From the IMG/VR virus record IMGVR_UViG_3300025674_000191, positions 1 to 33,188 of that record: a stretch of 33,188 bases of DNA; one strand, written 5' to 3'. The position numbers were made by a program, and so were the translations under genes. This stretch comes from a virus. Shown one piece after another: positions 21,741-30,070 of this stretch (position 1 is the stretch's first letter; each line of letters starts with the position of its first letter). The notes beneath the pieces were generated by a model. The model had not been told where the DNA came from and searched no databases. It saw only the letters and a list, made by a program, of their open reading frames with translations.

Positions 21741-22414
21741 TTAATTGGCTCTAATGCAATATAGTAAGTCAAGTCAAGATTTGTATTTGTCCATTCAGAA
21801 ATAAGGTGCTTAGAAACCTTAACACTATAATCACCAGGAAGAACACGAATATTCTCAATCTTAAGATCAAGTGAATAATTCCCAGTACTACAACCAGAAA
21901 TGGATTGCTCGTAAGTATTGCTGGTATCATTCTCTTTGTCACTAAGGACGAGTTTAATTACATTCTCTCCTTCTACAGATTCAAATGAAAGATCTGGAAG
22001 ACTGTAAACAGCAGATGCTTTTTGAAGTTGAATTAGATCTTCACCAGAAAGATTAAACTGCAAATCAGCACCAGGAAACTTTACATTTTTTTCTGGGGCA
22101 GACTTGAGCGTAATTTCTGGATCAGAAAAGTAATAGCGAGCAGACTGACGACCGCCACGAATGTTGACAAAATTTTCGTTGTCAAACTCAAGCTGAGGGT
22201 TGCTAAACAGAGAGATCCCAGAAAGGAACTGACTAAGATCATAGATAGCGAAGTCAGTTGGGAATACTTCTTCGCCAGTAAACTTTGCAAGAATGTTCTC
22301 TGCATTAGAAATAGTTCTAACTGTGGATCCTTTACGGAAGACAATAGAGGAATTGATGGTGGAAAAATTTTTGAGGACATCAAGGGTCTTTTTAGATAGG
22401 ATAACTTTACTCAT
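21737..22414 (-). CDS. 45: DNA polymerase sliding clamp, T4 gp45-like
   Basis: Ring-shaped processivity factor for gp43; in T4 it also activates late promoters with gp55 and gp33. 225 residues against 228 in T4, with the expected beta-rich two-domain pattern (SKKTLDVLKNFSTINSSIVF at the start, IYDLSQFLSGISLF near 80, LPGDYSVKVSKHLISEW near the end). There is no catalytic motif, as usual. Coupled by 4-base overlaps to the DUF3310 gene upstream and speD downstream. Assignment rests on length, pattern and neighbourhood with 44 and 62. Confidence 0.95.
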   Translation of the reverse strand: MSKVILSKKTLDVLKNFSTINSSIVFRKGSTVRTISNAENILAKFTGEEVFPTDFAIYDLSQFLSGISLFSNPQLEFDNENFVNIRGGRQSARYYFSDPEITLKSAPEKNVKFPGADLQFNLSGEDLIQLQKASAVYSLPDLSFESVEGENVIKLVLSDKENDTSNTYEQSISGCSTGNYSLDLKIENIRVLPGDYSVKVSKHLISEWTNTNLDLTYYIALEPIK

Positions 22415-22698
22415 TGAGGATAGGTTTCACGGGTAGCGTTTTTGTCATTAAAGTGAAGCAAGAGGAGACCGTAGTGAAGGATCTTAATGATATCACGACG
22501 GGCAGATCCTTTCTTGTCATAGCGAGAAGCATACTTTAGAATATTGCTTCGGCAAAATGCCTCAGCGTCACCACATGCTTCAATCAAATCTAACGTTTGA
22601 ATGCTGTCGTTACCAGCAGAGTAGTGTTGTCCATAGGTTCCAGAAATGTAATCACGTAGTTCTGTTAATAGAACATCTTCATTATATTTGTTTGCCAT
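22411..22698 (-). CDS. DUF3310-like protein
   Basis: 95 residues from ATG 22698, which overlaps the previous stop by one base (TGATG); an in-frame ATG at 22710 would add four residues. The pattern HYSAGNDSIQTLDLIEACGD followed by FCRSNILKYASRYDKKG and DIIKILHYGLLLLH fits DUF3310, a small all-helical phage family sometimes annotated as a nucleotide kinase without firm proof. It ends in a 4-base overlap with clamp gene 45. A role in nucleotide supply would fit the neighbourhood but is not shown. Confidence 0.85.
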   Translation of the reverse strand: MANKYNEDVLLTELRDYISGTYGQHYSAGNDSIQTLDLIEACGDAEAFCRSNILKYASRYDKKGSARRDIIKILHYGLLLLHFNDKNATRETYPQ

Positions 22699-22859
22699 CA
22701 CTTGTTCCATATAAATTTAATATTATCATAGTAACATTCTTGAACATTGCCGTCAAGATCTTTTACATAAAATTTGAAATTGTTGAAATCCAAGATCTTG
22801 ACAGTCTTGCCATTATTAAGAACGGCAAGACTATCAACGTATTCACGAGTCTGATTCAT
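22698..22859 (-). CDS. Small hypothetical protein, 53 aa
   Basis: Begins MNQTREYVDSLAVLNNGKTV and continues as a run of short beta strands (KILDFNNFKFYVKDLDGN, then ECYYDNIKFIWNK), likely a small barrel. ATG 22859 lies within the last codons of the AAA+ gene (17-base overlap); a longer reading of the frame would only use the opposite-codon shadow of that gene. The stop overlaps the DUF3310 start (TGATG). Function unknown. Confidence 0.7.
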   Translation of the reverse strand: MNQTREYVDSLAVLNNGKTVKILDFNNFKFYVKDLDGNVQECYYDNIKFIWNK

Positions 22860-23949
22860 TTTTAGTTTCTTGATAAACGTCAGCATCAATTTTATCATAG
22901 AGTTCAATGAAAGACTGCTTGGTCTCATCATCAAAACGATTGACACAAACTTTGATTGCCTTCATGCGATCACCCCAGATAGCAAATGCTCGCATAATAT
23001 GAACAAGGCGACGAGTAGAAATTACTTCATCAATACCCCCATCTTTAAAAGTTTTACGAATAATATCTGCCCAGTTGGCAAGGTTTTCGCAGAAGTCATG
23101 ATCGTCAACAGCAAGAGAAGTAGCAACCTTCTTCAGGATTTTGCTCTCAATTGCAGGAGTAGGATACTCCTGTTCAAAAGTCAGGGCAAAACGCTCAAGG
23201 AATGCTTCGTTGAGAACATTGGTGCCAATAAAGCGACCATCATCGGAACCTTTGCCTTTGGTGTTAGCAGTAGCAATTACATTAAAACCAGCAGCAGGTT
23301 GTACATACTTACCAATCTTCTTCAGGAAAATACCCTTACCCTCAAGAATAGATTGCAGACACAGGATCTTATTGGATGCCAGGTCAACCTCGTCTAGAAG
23401 CAACACAGCTCCACGCGAAAGAGCCTCCACGACGGGTCCATTATGCCAGACAGTTTCGCCATTAACAAGACGGAACCCACCAATAAGATCATCCTCGTCA
23501 GTCTCAATGGTAATATTGACGCGAATCAACTCTCTATTTAGAGCAGCACATGCTTGCTCTACAGAGAAAGTTTTACCATTACCTGATAGACCAGTGATGA
23601 AGGTGGGGTAGAAGATACCAGACTGGATAATCTTCTTTACATCAGTAAAGTTCCCGAACGGAACATAATTGTCATCCTTGCTAGGAACAAGGTTTTGATG
23701 TTCCTGATCGGTAACAGCAATGACAGAAGCAGCAGGTGCTTGGTAAGTCTGCTCAAGCTTTTCAGCAATAGTCAAGTTCCAAGTGCTACGCTTAACATAA
23801 AAATCGCGAAGGCGTTTGGTAGCAGTAGGATAAGTCACGCCAAAGTGATCACATGCAGCACGAACGTGATCAGCATTGATATCGTTACCATAGGTCTCGG
23901 ACAGGTAAGAGGTGAGTTGGGAAGTGGTCAGGTCAGACTTGGCAGGCAT
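22843..23949 (-). CDS. cobS: AAA+ ATPase of MoxR/CobS type
   Basis: 368 residues, annotated in cyanophages as CobS, the ATPase of aerobic cobaltochelatase. Residues 1-70 form a helical N-terminal region. Walker A GLSGNGKT is at 120-127, Walker B AVLLLDEVDL at 181-190, and a sensor-type NVIATANTKGKG stretch and STRRLVHIMRAF helix follow. MoxR-family ATPases normally work with a VWA protein, and one is encoded just upstream at 24590-26749, so a chaperone-like or chelatase-like complex is likely. True cobalt insertion would also need a CobN-type subunit, not present here. ATG 23949 follows a promoter/leader element shared with the VWA gene. Confidence 0.93.
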   Translation of the reverse strand: MPAKSDLTTSQLTSYLSETYGNDINADHVRAACDHFGVTYPTATKRLRDFYVKRSTWNLTIAEKLEQTYQAPAASVIAVTDQEHQNLVPSKDDNYVPFGNFTDVKKIIQSGIFYPTFITGLSGNGKTFSVEQACAALNRELIRVNITIETDEDDLIGGFRLVNGETVWHNGPVVEALSRGAVLLLDEVDLASNKILCLQSILEGKGIFLKKIGKYVQPAAGFNVIATANTKGKGSDDGRFIGTNVLNEAFLERFALTFEQEYPTPAIESKILKKVATSLAVDDHDFCENLANWADIIRKTFKDGGIDEVISTRRLVHIMRAFAIWGDRMKAIKVCVNRFDDETKQSFIELYDKIDADVYQETKNESDS

Positions 23950-23954
23950 TGGTG

Positions 23955-23978
23955 TCTTGCGTTGATGTAGTTATTATA
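23955..23978 (-). promoter_or_regulatory. -10/leader element before cobS-like gene
   Basis: Minus strand TATAAT (23973-23978), then AA, three variable bases and CATCAACGCAAGA (23955-23967), ending five bases before the ATG. The same layout is found before the VWA gene (26755-26778); 20 of 24 bases agree. No -35 box is seen, so activator or middle-type control is possible. Confidence 0.6.
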
Positions 23979-24016
23979 AAGGGTTTAGGTCCAGCACGGA
24001 GAGTGAATGGACATTT

Positions 24017-24526
24017 TTACAAGTGGGCTTTTAGACCATCAGGAGTTTCAATATAGCGAAATTTTAATTTTTCTGATAGAGCAATAATTGTTTCAATAGA
24101 ATCATTGCAGTTTACATTAACTTTATCAACGTTGGTATGTGAATATTCAATGTTCAATTGTTCTTCCAAGCACGATGTAACTTTATTAGTTGACTTTTTT
24201 CCATATTTGTTAACATGCTCAGTGATTGATTTACAAAAAACATTCATAGAATCTTCATAAGTTTTTGAAATAAAAACATCGGTATAAGTACCATCTTCAT
24301 TTCTTTTTCTTTGTTTCCAATTTTCCAAGGGAAATTTATCTCTAAATCCTGGATAACGTGATTCAATGATATTATAAATTATTTCTTGAGATCCTCTATT
24401 GGTTTTTAATTTTTCAATTTCAGAGTAACATTTGCTTTTTAATTTTTTCATTTCCAATTTACCTACGTTGTAATGAATTCTCAAAGCATAAGAAATTGGA
24501 TTTTCTGTTTTGTTTTTGTAGCTCAT
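24017..24526 (-). CDS. AT-rich orphan hypothetical protein, 169 aa
   Basis: Not recognised. Lys-, Asn- and Ser-rich; the middle reads ESRYPGFRDKFPLENWKQRK, the C-terminus is a short alpha/beta stretch (CNDSIETIIALSEKLKFRYI). No metal-binding or nuclease motif is seen (no GIY-YIG, LAGLIDADG or HNH signature). It is visibly richer in A and T than its neighbours, uses an ATG without a ribosome binding site, has its own near-consensus promoter, and separates the two members of the MoxR-VWA pair. Together this suggests a later insertion (moron-like gene). Confidence 0.75.
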   Translation of the reverse strand: MSYKNKTENPISYALRIHYNVGKLEMKKLKSKCYSEIEKLKTNRGSQEIIYNIIESRYPGFRDKFPLENWKQRKRNEDGTYTDVFISKTYEDSMNVFCKSITEHVNKYGKKSTNKVTSCLEEQLNIEYSHTNVDKVNVNCNDSIETIIALSEKLKFRYIETPDGLKAHL

Positions 24527-24552
24527 AAAAACATTGAAGATAAATTGAATTT

Positions 24553-24560
24553 TATTTATT
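24553..24560 (-). promoter_or_regulatory. Possible late promoter (AATAAATA)
   Basis: AATAAATA on the minus strand, 26 bases before ATG 24526. The surrounding DNA is AT-rich, so chance occurrence is plausible. Confidence 0.3.
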
Positions 24561-24564
24561 TCTA

Positions 24565-24593
24565 ATTATAGAGAAATGAGGGAAAGAAGTCAA
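24565..24593 (-). promoter_or_regulatory. Near-consensus sigma-70 promoter
   Basis: Minus strand TTGACT (24588-24593), exactly 17 bases, TATAAT (24565-24570): five of six and six of six matches. Its -35 box overlaps the stop of the VWA gene. It would express the AT-rich orphan gene and possibly the AAA+ gene. Confidence 0.75.
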
Positions 24594-26749
24594 GCAATGT
24601 TTTCAATAAATGAAGAAAGCAACTTTTTATTTGTAGATTTTGAATTCAACATTTTCTTAAATGCTTTGGAGATGTCTCCTTTTTTAGCACCAGACTCAAC
24701 ATCAAATTCTACTTCTTCATCAATTGCGCTGTTTTTAATTGCATAGAGAGATGTATAACTTTTAGGGAAAGGAATAATGGCAGACTTATCTTTCTTCCAC
24801 TGCTTCTGGACTTGATCATAGTGGGCAAGACTAGCATAAGTGCTAACAAAATTAGATAGACCGCTGCCACCCATGATACGGAAACCAAGAACATTCACAC
24901 CAGCATTACGATCACGAATTTGCTGAATAAAAATATTAGTCACCTCTCCCCAACCATCATTCATAGAGTATACACGTCCAGTCTGACGATCACGAAGGAT
25001 AGTGTTACATCCAAGACGGCGAGGACGCACATAATACTCATCAGTATGGTCGTTGTAATACTTGCGACCATAAGAAGACTGACAAGCTTCACCATCAGTC
25101 AAAATACAAACATTGACCTTCTGAAGATCATTCTGTTTCTTGAACTGAGGGATGATATAGTTGAGCATCACAATACCCTCGTTCAAAGGAGTGCCAGACA
25201 GAGTTACACCAGTAGTAGTGGGATAGGCAGCATGTTTAACATAAGCATATGCCTCACGATACAGATTCAGGCACTGACGCTCATAATCCTTGGAGTTAGA
25301 GCGAGAGGAAACCATGTTCATCAGATGGAACATATCTTTCTGAAGAAAGATTTTACCTTCTTCACAATTTTTCTTAGAGAAGTATTCTTCGTTAGAGATG
25401 TATTCTTCTTTGCCTTCCTTGGCACGACGAACAGCATAGAACTCATTGGTAAAAGCATATACCTCAAATGGGATCTGAACTTTCTTACAGAAGGCAGTCA
25501 GGTTCAGCAGTTGCTTGACTGTCGCCAAGATCTCACGCTGCATAGAACCAGACCAGTCAAGTAAAAACAACAGACCATGATTCTTACCATCAGGTAGTAC
25601 AGTTACTTTCTTAAAGATGTCATCACAATACTTATAAGTATGTAACTTAGTAGTGTCAAGAACACCAGTCTTAGATTGACCAGCACGAGCGTAAGCGTCA
25701 GCAGACTTACGGCACTCAAACTCTTTAACAAGGTAGCTAACCTCCTTCTGCGATTGCTTACGAAACTCTCTATAAGATTTATCTACATCATCGTAACGAT
25801 CAGAGCGATCAATAGCATCGCCACCAGCAAGGAATACCTCACGTTGCTCATCAATCCAGTCATGGACTTCAGTCCAGTCAGCAATGTAGGTAGGAAGATC
25901 CACACTATCAGGTATCTCAATATACACAGGATTGTTAGCAAAACGATCGGTCAATTTCTCAGCAGCACGATCAAAGTTGCTCTGAGTTTCAGAACCTTCT
26001 TCGCCAGGTTCATCGCCCATCTCTTCCCCACCCTCTTGCTTCTGAGAAGACTGATTGCCAACGGGAGCATCTTCATTGGCATTACTTTCTTCGTTGGCAT
26101 TCTCTTGCTGCTCACCACCTTCTTGAGTGGATCCATTAGTGGAACCACCCACACCTTGAGTAGATTGCTGAGGTTGCATCTCAGGAGGTGCTTGCTCCTG
26201 CTGCTTCTCTTGCTTGCTGAAGTTGAACAAGTCAACAGCAATCTCACAGACCTCAGCAAAGGTCTCGGCAAGATCAGTACGAGTAACGAACACTTGCTCC
26301 TCAACAGAGAATGGAATCATGGCACTAGCACCAATCTTGAAGTGCAGGTTGATACGATCAATCAGACTAAAAGTACTGGGGTCTTCACCTTCAATACCAA
26401 AAAAGTTCATGTCATTCAGTTCTTTATAACCACCAGCAAAAGACTTACGTAGACCAGGATACTTACGCTTCATCAACTTCTCAATGCGAGCATCTTCAAT
26501 CACATTGATGAAGTCTTTAGGACAATCATGCTCAGCAGTCCAGTCTTCATTAGGAGTGAAGAGAGCATGACCTACCTCATGACCCACCAGCATGTCGTAT
26601 ACGACGCTAGAAGCGCGGTCCCAGTTAGGAAGGGTCAACACACGACGATCAACGTCAAAGGACGCTGTAGAGACCTTACGATGCTCTACGATGAGGTTCT
26701 CAGTTGCCAGCAGACGGGCAAGGTTACCTTTAATCTCTTGTGATGACAT
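24590..26749 (-). CDS. VWA-domain protein with N-terminal zincin-like HExxH
   Basis: 719 residues. The N-terminal domain has GHEVGHALF (H57, E58, H61), the zinc-protease motif, followed by NVIEDARIE (E85, D86), a likely third ligand; this is why such cyanophage proteins are called 'peptidase'. A Gln/Glu/Asn/Gly-rich linker spans about 180-260. The C-terminal VWA domain has the MIDAS motif DWSGS at 398-402, SGTPLNEG and the CILTDGEA strand. Layout (acidic linker plus VWA) resembles cobaltochelatase CobT and MoxR-associated VWA proteins; its ATPase partner is at 22843-23949. Whether the protease site is active is unknown. Confidence 0.9.
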   Translation of the reverse strand: MSSQEIKGNLARLLATENLIVEHRKVSTASFDVDRRVLTLPNWDRASSVVYDMLVGHEVGHALFTPNEDWTAEHDCPKDFINVIEDARIEKLMKRKYPGLRKSFAGGYKELNDMNFFGIEGEDPSTFSLIDRINLHFKIGASAMIPFSVEEQVFVTRTDLAETFAEVCEIAVDLFNFSKQEKQQEQAPPEMQPQQSTQGVGGSTNGSTQEGGEQQENANEESNANEDAPVGNQSSQKQEGGEEMGDEPGEEGSETQSNFDRAAEKLTDRFANNPVYIEIPDSVDLPTYIADWTEVHDWIDEQREVFLAGGDAIDRSDRYDDVDKSYREFRKQSQKEVSYLVKEFECRKSADAYARAGQSKTGVLDTTKLHTYKYCDDIFKKVTVLPDGKNHGLLFLLDWSGSMQREILATVKQLLNLTAFCKKVQIPFEVYAFTNEFYAVRRAKEGKEEYISNEEYFSKKNCEEGKIFLQKDMFHLMNMVSSRSNSKDYERQCLNLYREAYAYVKHAAYPTTTGVTLSGTPLNEGIVMLNYIIPQFKKQNDLQKVNVCILTDGEACQSSYGRKYYNDHTDEYYVRPRRLGCNTILRDRQTGRVYSMNDGWGEVTNIFIQQIRDRNAGVNVLGFRIMGGSGLSNFVSTYASLAHYDQVQKQWKKDKSAIIPFPKSYTSLYAIKNSAIDEEVEFDVESGAKKGDISKAFKKMLNSKSTNKKLLSSFIENIA

Positions 26750-26754
26750 GCTTC

Positions 26755-26778
26755 TCTTGCGTTGATGCCATTAGTATA
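26755..26778 (-). promoter_or_regulatory. -10/leader element before VWA gene
   Basis: Minus strand TATACT (26773-26778), AA, three variable bases, CATCAACGCAAGA (26755-26767), then five bases to ATG 26749. Same order and spacing as before the cobS-like gene. Confidence 0.6.
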
Positions 26779-26781
26779 CAC

Positions 26782-26808
26782 AAAAAAAGAGGTGCCCGAA
26801 GGCACCCC
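26782..26808 (-). terminator. Rho-independent terminator with UUCG loop, after gene 46
   Basis: Minus strand GGGGTGCC-TTCG-GGCACCTC followed by TTTTTTT. Eight-base stem with a stable UUCG tetraloop, starting at the gene 46 stop codon. Closes the 55-47-46 unit. Confidence 0.92.
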
Positions 26809-28538
26809 TAGTCCAGTTCTGAAACTGTCTCTTGTATGACAGAGAAGTTTTTTTCTTTTACTGCAGTAAGAGTTCTGTCAAATTTACCATCAAGATTCTC
26901 ACGATGACTGATAACATAAACATTTGATTTGTCATCAAAGTTACGAAGGATCCAACTAAGATCCATACCACCTTGTTGATCTAGAGAACTATCAAAAATC
27001 TCATCAAGAATCAAAAGATTAGTATCCACGCTATTCTTAAGTTTAGCAATAGAACGCCAAGTAAGCAAGAGAGCGATATCAATACGAGATTTTTCTCCTT
27101 CGCTGAAACTATCATAAGAAAATACGTCACGGTATCTAGATTTAATTATCTCTTCAAAGTTTTCATTCAACGTAAAATTGACATAAAAATCCATACGTTG
27201 AAGATACTGATTGATGAGTTGGTTCATTGCTGGGAGATAAGTTTTGATAATTCTAGTCTTAATCCCATTGTCTTTCAACAATTGCGATGCCACTAATAGT
27301 GTATCACGATCCTTCTTGTACTCGGCAAAGGTTTTACCAAAATCTTTTTTTTCTGTAACAAGACCTTCAAGCTTAATAAACTCTGCTTTTTTGTCTGGAT
27401 TGCTACCTTCTAGTTCTTTGATCTCTTTTTCAATGTCAGAAATATTTTTCTTGATAGAAGTAATTTGAAAATTGGACTGACTAATTGATGCATTTAGTTG
27501 CATAACTTTATCAGATAGAGTTATAAAAATTTTCTCTCGTTCTTCTTCTTTTGAAATTTCAAGAAGAAGATCTTCTATACCAGTATTCATTTTATTCAAC
27601 TGGTCAATTCCTTCATCAATTTTAGTTTGTCTAAACTCTTCATTTAAGTCTTGAGTACAGGTAGGACAAACATGATTGTCTGTAAAAAACGAATGTTCTT
27701 TTTGACAACTGTTTAACTTGGATTGTATTTTAAAAAGAAAAGTGTTTAACTTCTTTAGTTTTGTTGTACTATTAGAAACTTTTTTCATTTCTTCAGAATG
27801 ATTTTGTATTTCTGAAGTTAGACGCGCAATATCATTGTGATAATTGTTTTCATTCTGTAACAATTCAGTAATCTTATTCTCTTTACGCGATATTTCTTCC
27901 TTGGTTTTCTTCTCCAGTTCAAGCATATACTTCTTTTGGAGATCAATCTTTTCCTCAAGAATATGCAATTGATAATCAAGAGTTTTTAATTGTTCATTAT
28001 TATCTCTAACTTTATCTTTGAGGATAATATTCATTGTAGAGAATACTTGAATGTCAAGAATATCTTCAATAATTTCACGACGCTGTGCCAAAGGCAAACG
28101 CATGAAAGGAACAAATGTAGAAGATCCAAGAACAACAATTTGAGTAAATGACTTGTAGTTCATCTTGAGAACATTTGTCTCAAAGTTTTTCTGCTGATCT
28201 ACAGCAGATGCTTCTTGGTTCCAAAGTTGTCCGTTACAATAAATCTCAAACTTGTTAGGTTTGATACCACGAATCACTTTATAATCACTACGACCAATAG
28301 AAAATTCTACTTCAACAAGACAATCCTTTTCGTTGATACTATTCACAAGCATAGGCTTGTTGATCTTACGAAATGGTTTACCAAAAAGAGAAAAAGTAAG
28401 AGCATCCAAAATAGTGCTCTTACCTGCTCCGTTTGTCCCAACAATCAAATTTGTTTTTGCTATTTGCAAATCAACTTCACTAAAGACATTCCCAGTTGAG
28501 AGGAAATTGCGCCATTTAATTTTTTTAAAAGTAATCAT
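26808..28538 (-). CDS. 46: Recombination endonuclease subunit gp46 (Rad50-like)
   Basis: SMC-type ATPase which with gp47 resects DNA ends for recombination-dependent replication. 576 residues: Walker A GTNGAGKST at 34-42, a long coiled coil (about 175-440) with the zinc-hook CPTC at 291-294, the signature SEGEKSRIDIAL near 480, and Walker B LLILDEIFDSS near 520. The start overlaps the DUF3110 gene by 4 bases, and a strong terminator follows at once. All motifs are intact. Confidence 0.97.
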   Translation of the reverse strand: MITFKKIKWRNFLSTGNVFSEVDLQIAKTNLIVGTNGAGKSTILDALTFSLFGKPFRKINKPMLVNSINEKDCLVEVEFSIGRSDYKVIRGIKPNKFEIYCNGQLWNQEASAVDQQKNFETNVLKMNYKSFTQIVVLGSSTFVPFMRLPLAQRREIIEDILDIQVFSTMNIILKDKVRDNNEQLKTLDYQLHILEEKIDLQKKYMLELEKKTKEEISRKENKITELLQNENNYHNDIARLTSEIQNHSEEMKKVSNSTTKLKKLNTFLFKIQSKLNSCQKEHSFFTDNHVCPTCTQDLNEEFRQTKIDEGIDQLNKMNTGIEDLLLEISKEEEREKIFITLSDKVMQLNASISQSNFQITSIKKNISDIEKEIKELEGSNPDKKAEFIKLEGLVTEKKDFGKTFAEYKKDRDTLLVASQLLKDNGIKTRIIKTYLPAMNQLINQYLQRMDFYVNFTLNENFEEIIKSRYRDVFSYDSFSEGEKSRIDIALLLTWRSIAKLKNSVDTNLLILDEIFDSSLDQQGGMDLSWILRNFDDKSNVYVISHRENLDGKFDRTLTAVKEKNFSVIQETVSELD

Positions 28539-28798
28539 TCTAAATCGTTAGGGGGAATCAAAAAATCATCAGCAGTAATTATAGAAAACTTATGTCCTCT
28601 TTCTTCACATGCTGTAATTATAGCACTATCTTCAATCTCTACAATTTGCATAGGAGGATAATCGTCATCTTCTTGTAACATTAAAAGATATCTGTCAGCA
28701 TCATCCTCTTCCTCAAATATAGGAATAACTCTTTCTTCTTCATCATCAAAGACAGAATAGACGCCATCTGGACGATCTTCTAAGGTTACGATGTACAT
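28535..28798 (-). CDS. DUF3110-like protein between 47 and 46
   Basis: 87 residues, acidic. The pattern MYIVTLEDRPDGVYSVFDDE, then FEEEDDADRYLLMLQEDD and ITADDFLIPP fits DUF3110, a family otherwise known from cyanobacteria and plants, which suggests host origin. Function unknown. I start at ATG 28798, one base after the gene 47 stop; the longer frame would begin at TTG 28822 inside gene 47. Its stop overlaps gene 46 by 4 bases, so it is translated with the gp46/47 complex and could modulate it, but that is inference. Confidence 0.83.
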   Translation of the reverse strand: MYIVTLEDRPDGVYSVFDDEEERVIPIFEEEDDADRYLLMLQEDDDYPPMQIVEIEDSAIITACEERGHKFSIITADDFLIPPNDLE

Positions 28799-28799
28799 A

Positions 28800-29837
28800 C
28801 TATGCAACGTTGCAACTTTCAATATATAGAGATCTCATCAAACTTTTTAAGTCTGATTTATCTACGGACATCTCTACATCATCAATGTATTCATTGAGCA
28901 AAGTCAATGTATCTTTTGAGGAGATTTCAATGTCAGCCGTGTCTTCTTCAACTAGGGTTTCTACAATCTTGACATCGTGAACGCCTACGTTGTAAAGACG
29001 ATCAACCAATGTTTCAAACATTTGGTAGTCTCGTTTTTCGTTGACGACGATCTTGATGAACTTGTTTTTATAATCAGACACATCTTGTTTGTTGTAGTCC
29101 ACACTGGTGTCATCATAGAAGATTTTTTCAAAGATTTCAAACGGGTTTGGAATATACTTAAGTTTATCACTTTCAGTATCGTAGATATGGAATCCACGGC
29201 GGTCTTTATAATCATTCCAGTACATCTGATAAGGGTTGCCAAGATATTGGACGTTTCCTTTCTTTGACTTGTGATGATAATGTCCAGACCATACTCGTTT
29301 AAAACGATAAAAAAGATTTGGATCCATACCATGATCCATCTTCATACCAGGTGTTACCTCAAATCCATTGAGCTCAAGATGACCACAACAAATTTCTGCC
29401 TCACTTGTTTCAAGTAGATTCAAGACCTCATCGGAGTTCTCTTTGTTGATCCAAGGTAACATGAGAAACTTTTTGCTTCCAAGTTTAAGGTGCTTTGGTT
29501 CTGAGTAGATTGTGATATTTGAATACTGTTCCAGCAAGAGTTCTGGTGAGTTGATGCGATTGGTGTTTTTGTAATAGGTACAATGATTACCAAGAAGCAT
29601 GTGAACTTCGTAGTCTTTTAGTCGGTCAAAGTAATTTTCTTTAACACGATGATAAGTATTAAAGTCCATAGACTTTCGGTTATCAAAAGTGTCACCCAAA
29701 TCAAAGATAACATTGATACCCTCTTTTTCAAGAGTAGGAAAAAAGATTTCGTCATAAAATCTCTGAAAATAATTCCAAAAAGGTAAAGAACCTTTACGTC
29801 CATCTAGATGACAATCTGTTATCAAAGCTATTTTCAT
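28800..29837 (-). CDS. 47: Recombination endonuclease subunit gp47 (Mre11-like)
   Basis: Metallophosphoesterase nuclease working with gp46. 345 residues with the five expected motifs: D8-x-H10 in ITDCHLDG, GD near 48-49 in DLGDTFDN, GNH at 83-85 (GNHC rather than GNHD), H153 in CGHLELNG, and GHYH at 185-188. The substitution of Cys after GNH is conservative for metal binding, since the His is kept. An excellent GGAGGT ribosome binding site precedes ATG 29837, which overlaps the upstream stop by 4 bases. Confidence 0.97.
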   Translation of the reverse strand: MKIALITDCHLDGRKGSLPFWNYFQRFYDEIFFPTLEKEGINVIFDLGDTFDNRKSMDFNTYHRVKENYFDRLKDYEVHMLLGNHCTYYKNTNRINSPELLLEQYSNITIYSEPKHLKLGSKKFLMLPWINKENSDEVLNLLETSEAEICCGHLELNGFEVTPGMKMDHGMDPNLFYRFKRVWSGHYHHKSKKGNVQYLGNPYQMYWNDYKDRRGFHIYDTESDKLKYIPNPFEIFEKIFYDDTSVDYNKQDVSDYKNKFIKIVVNEKRDYQMFETLVDRLYNVGVHDVKIVETLVEEDTADIEISSKDTLTLLNEYIDDVEMSVDKSDLKSLMRSLYIESCNVA

Positions 29838-30070
29838 AATTTACCTCCAACTACTCCATCAAATTTTTTGGATGTAATACAGTTTGCCCAGTTAGTAGCG
29901 AGACCTTCCATGTGAAATCTCGTTCCTGCCATGACAACTTCTTTCGTAAGTCCTGTGATGAGAGCCTTGCCATCCTCACCAAAGCTATTCCACGTTCCAA
30001 ACCTTGACTCTGTAACTCTGAATTTTCCATAGGATGTTTCATACCATTCATAATCTTGTTCTTCACTCAT
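29834..30070 (-). CDS. Small hypothetical protein, 78 aa
   Basis: Not recognised. Aromatic and glycine-rich (YEWYETSYGKFRVTESRFGTW near the start, WANCITSKKFDGVVGGKL at the end), probably a small beta-rich fold. ATG 30070 overlaps the gene 55 stop, and its TAA region overlaps gene 47, each by 4 bases, so it is coupled between a sigma factor and a nuclease subunit. No motif suggests a function. Confidence 0.78.
   Translation of the reverse strand: MSEEQDYEWYETSYGKFRVTESRFGTWNSFGEDGKALITGLTKEVVMAGTRFHMEGLATNWANCITSKKFDGVVGGKL

Noticed and set aside
24920-25564. 214-codon plus-strand frame
   Set aside because: Lies wholly opposite the VWA gene, whose motifs are clear; its product has no recognisable domain and reflects reverse-complement codon use.
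25676-26452. 258-codon plus-strand frame
   Set aside because: Also antisense to the VWA gene; Leu/Thr/Ile-rich composition with Leu runs comes from the Gln/Glu-rich linker read backwards.
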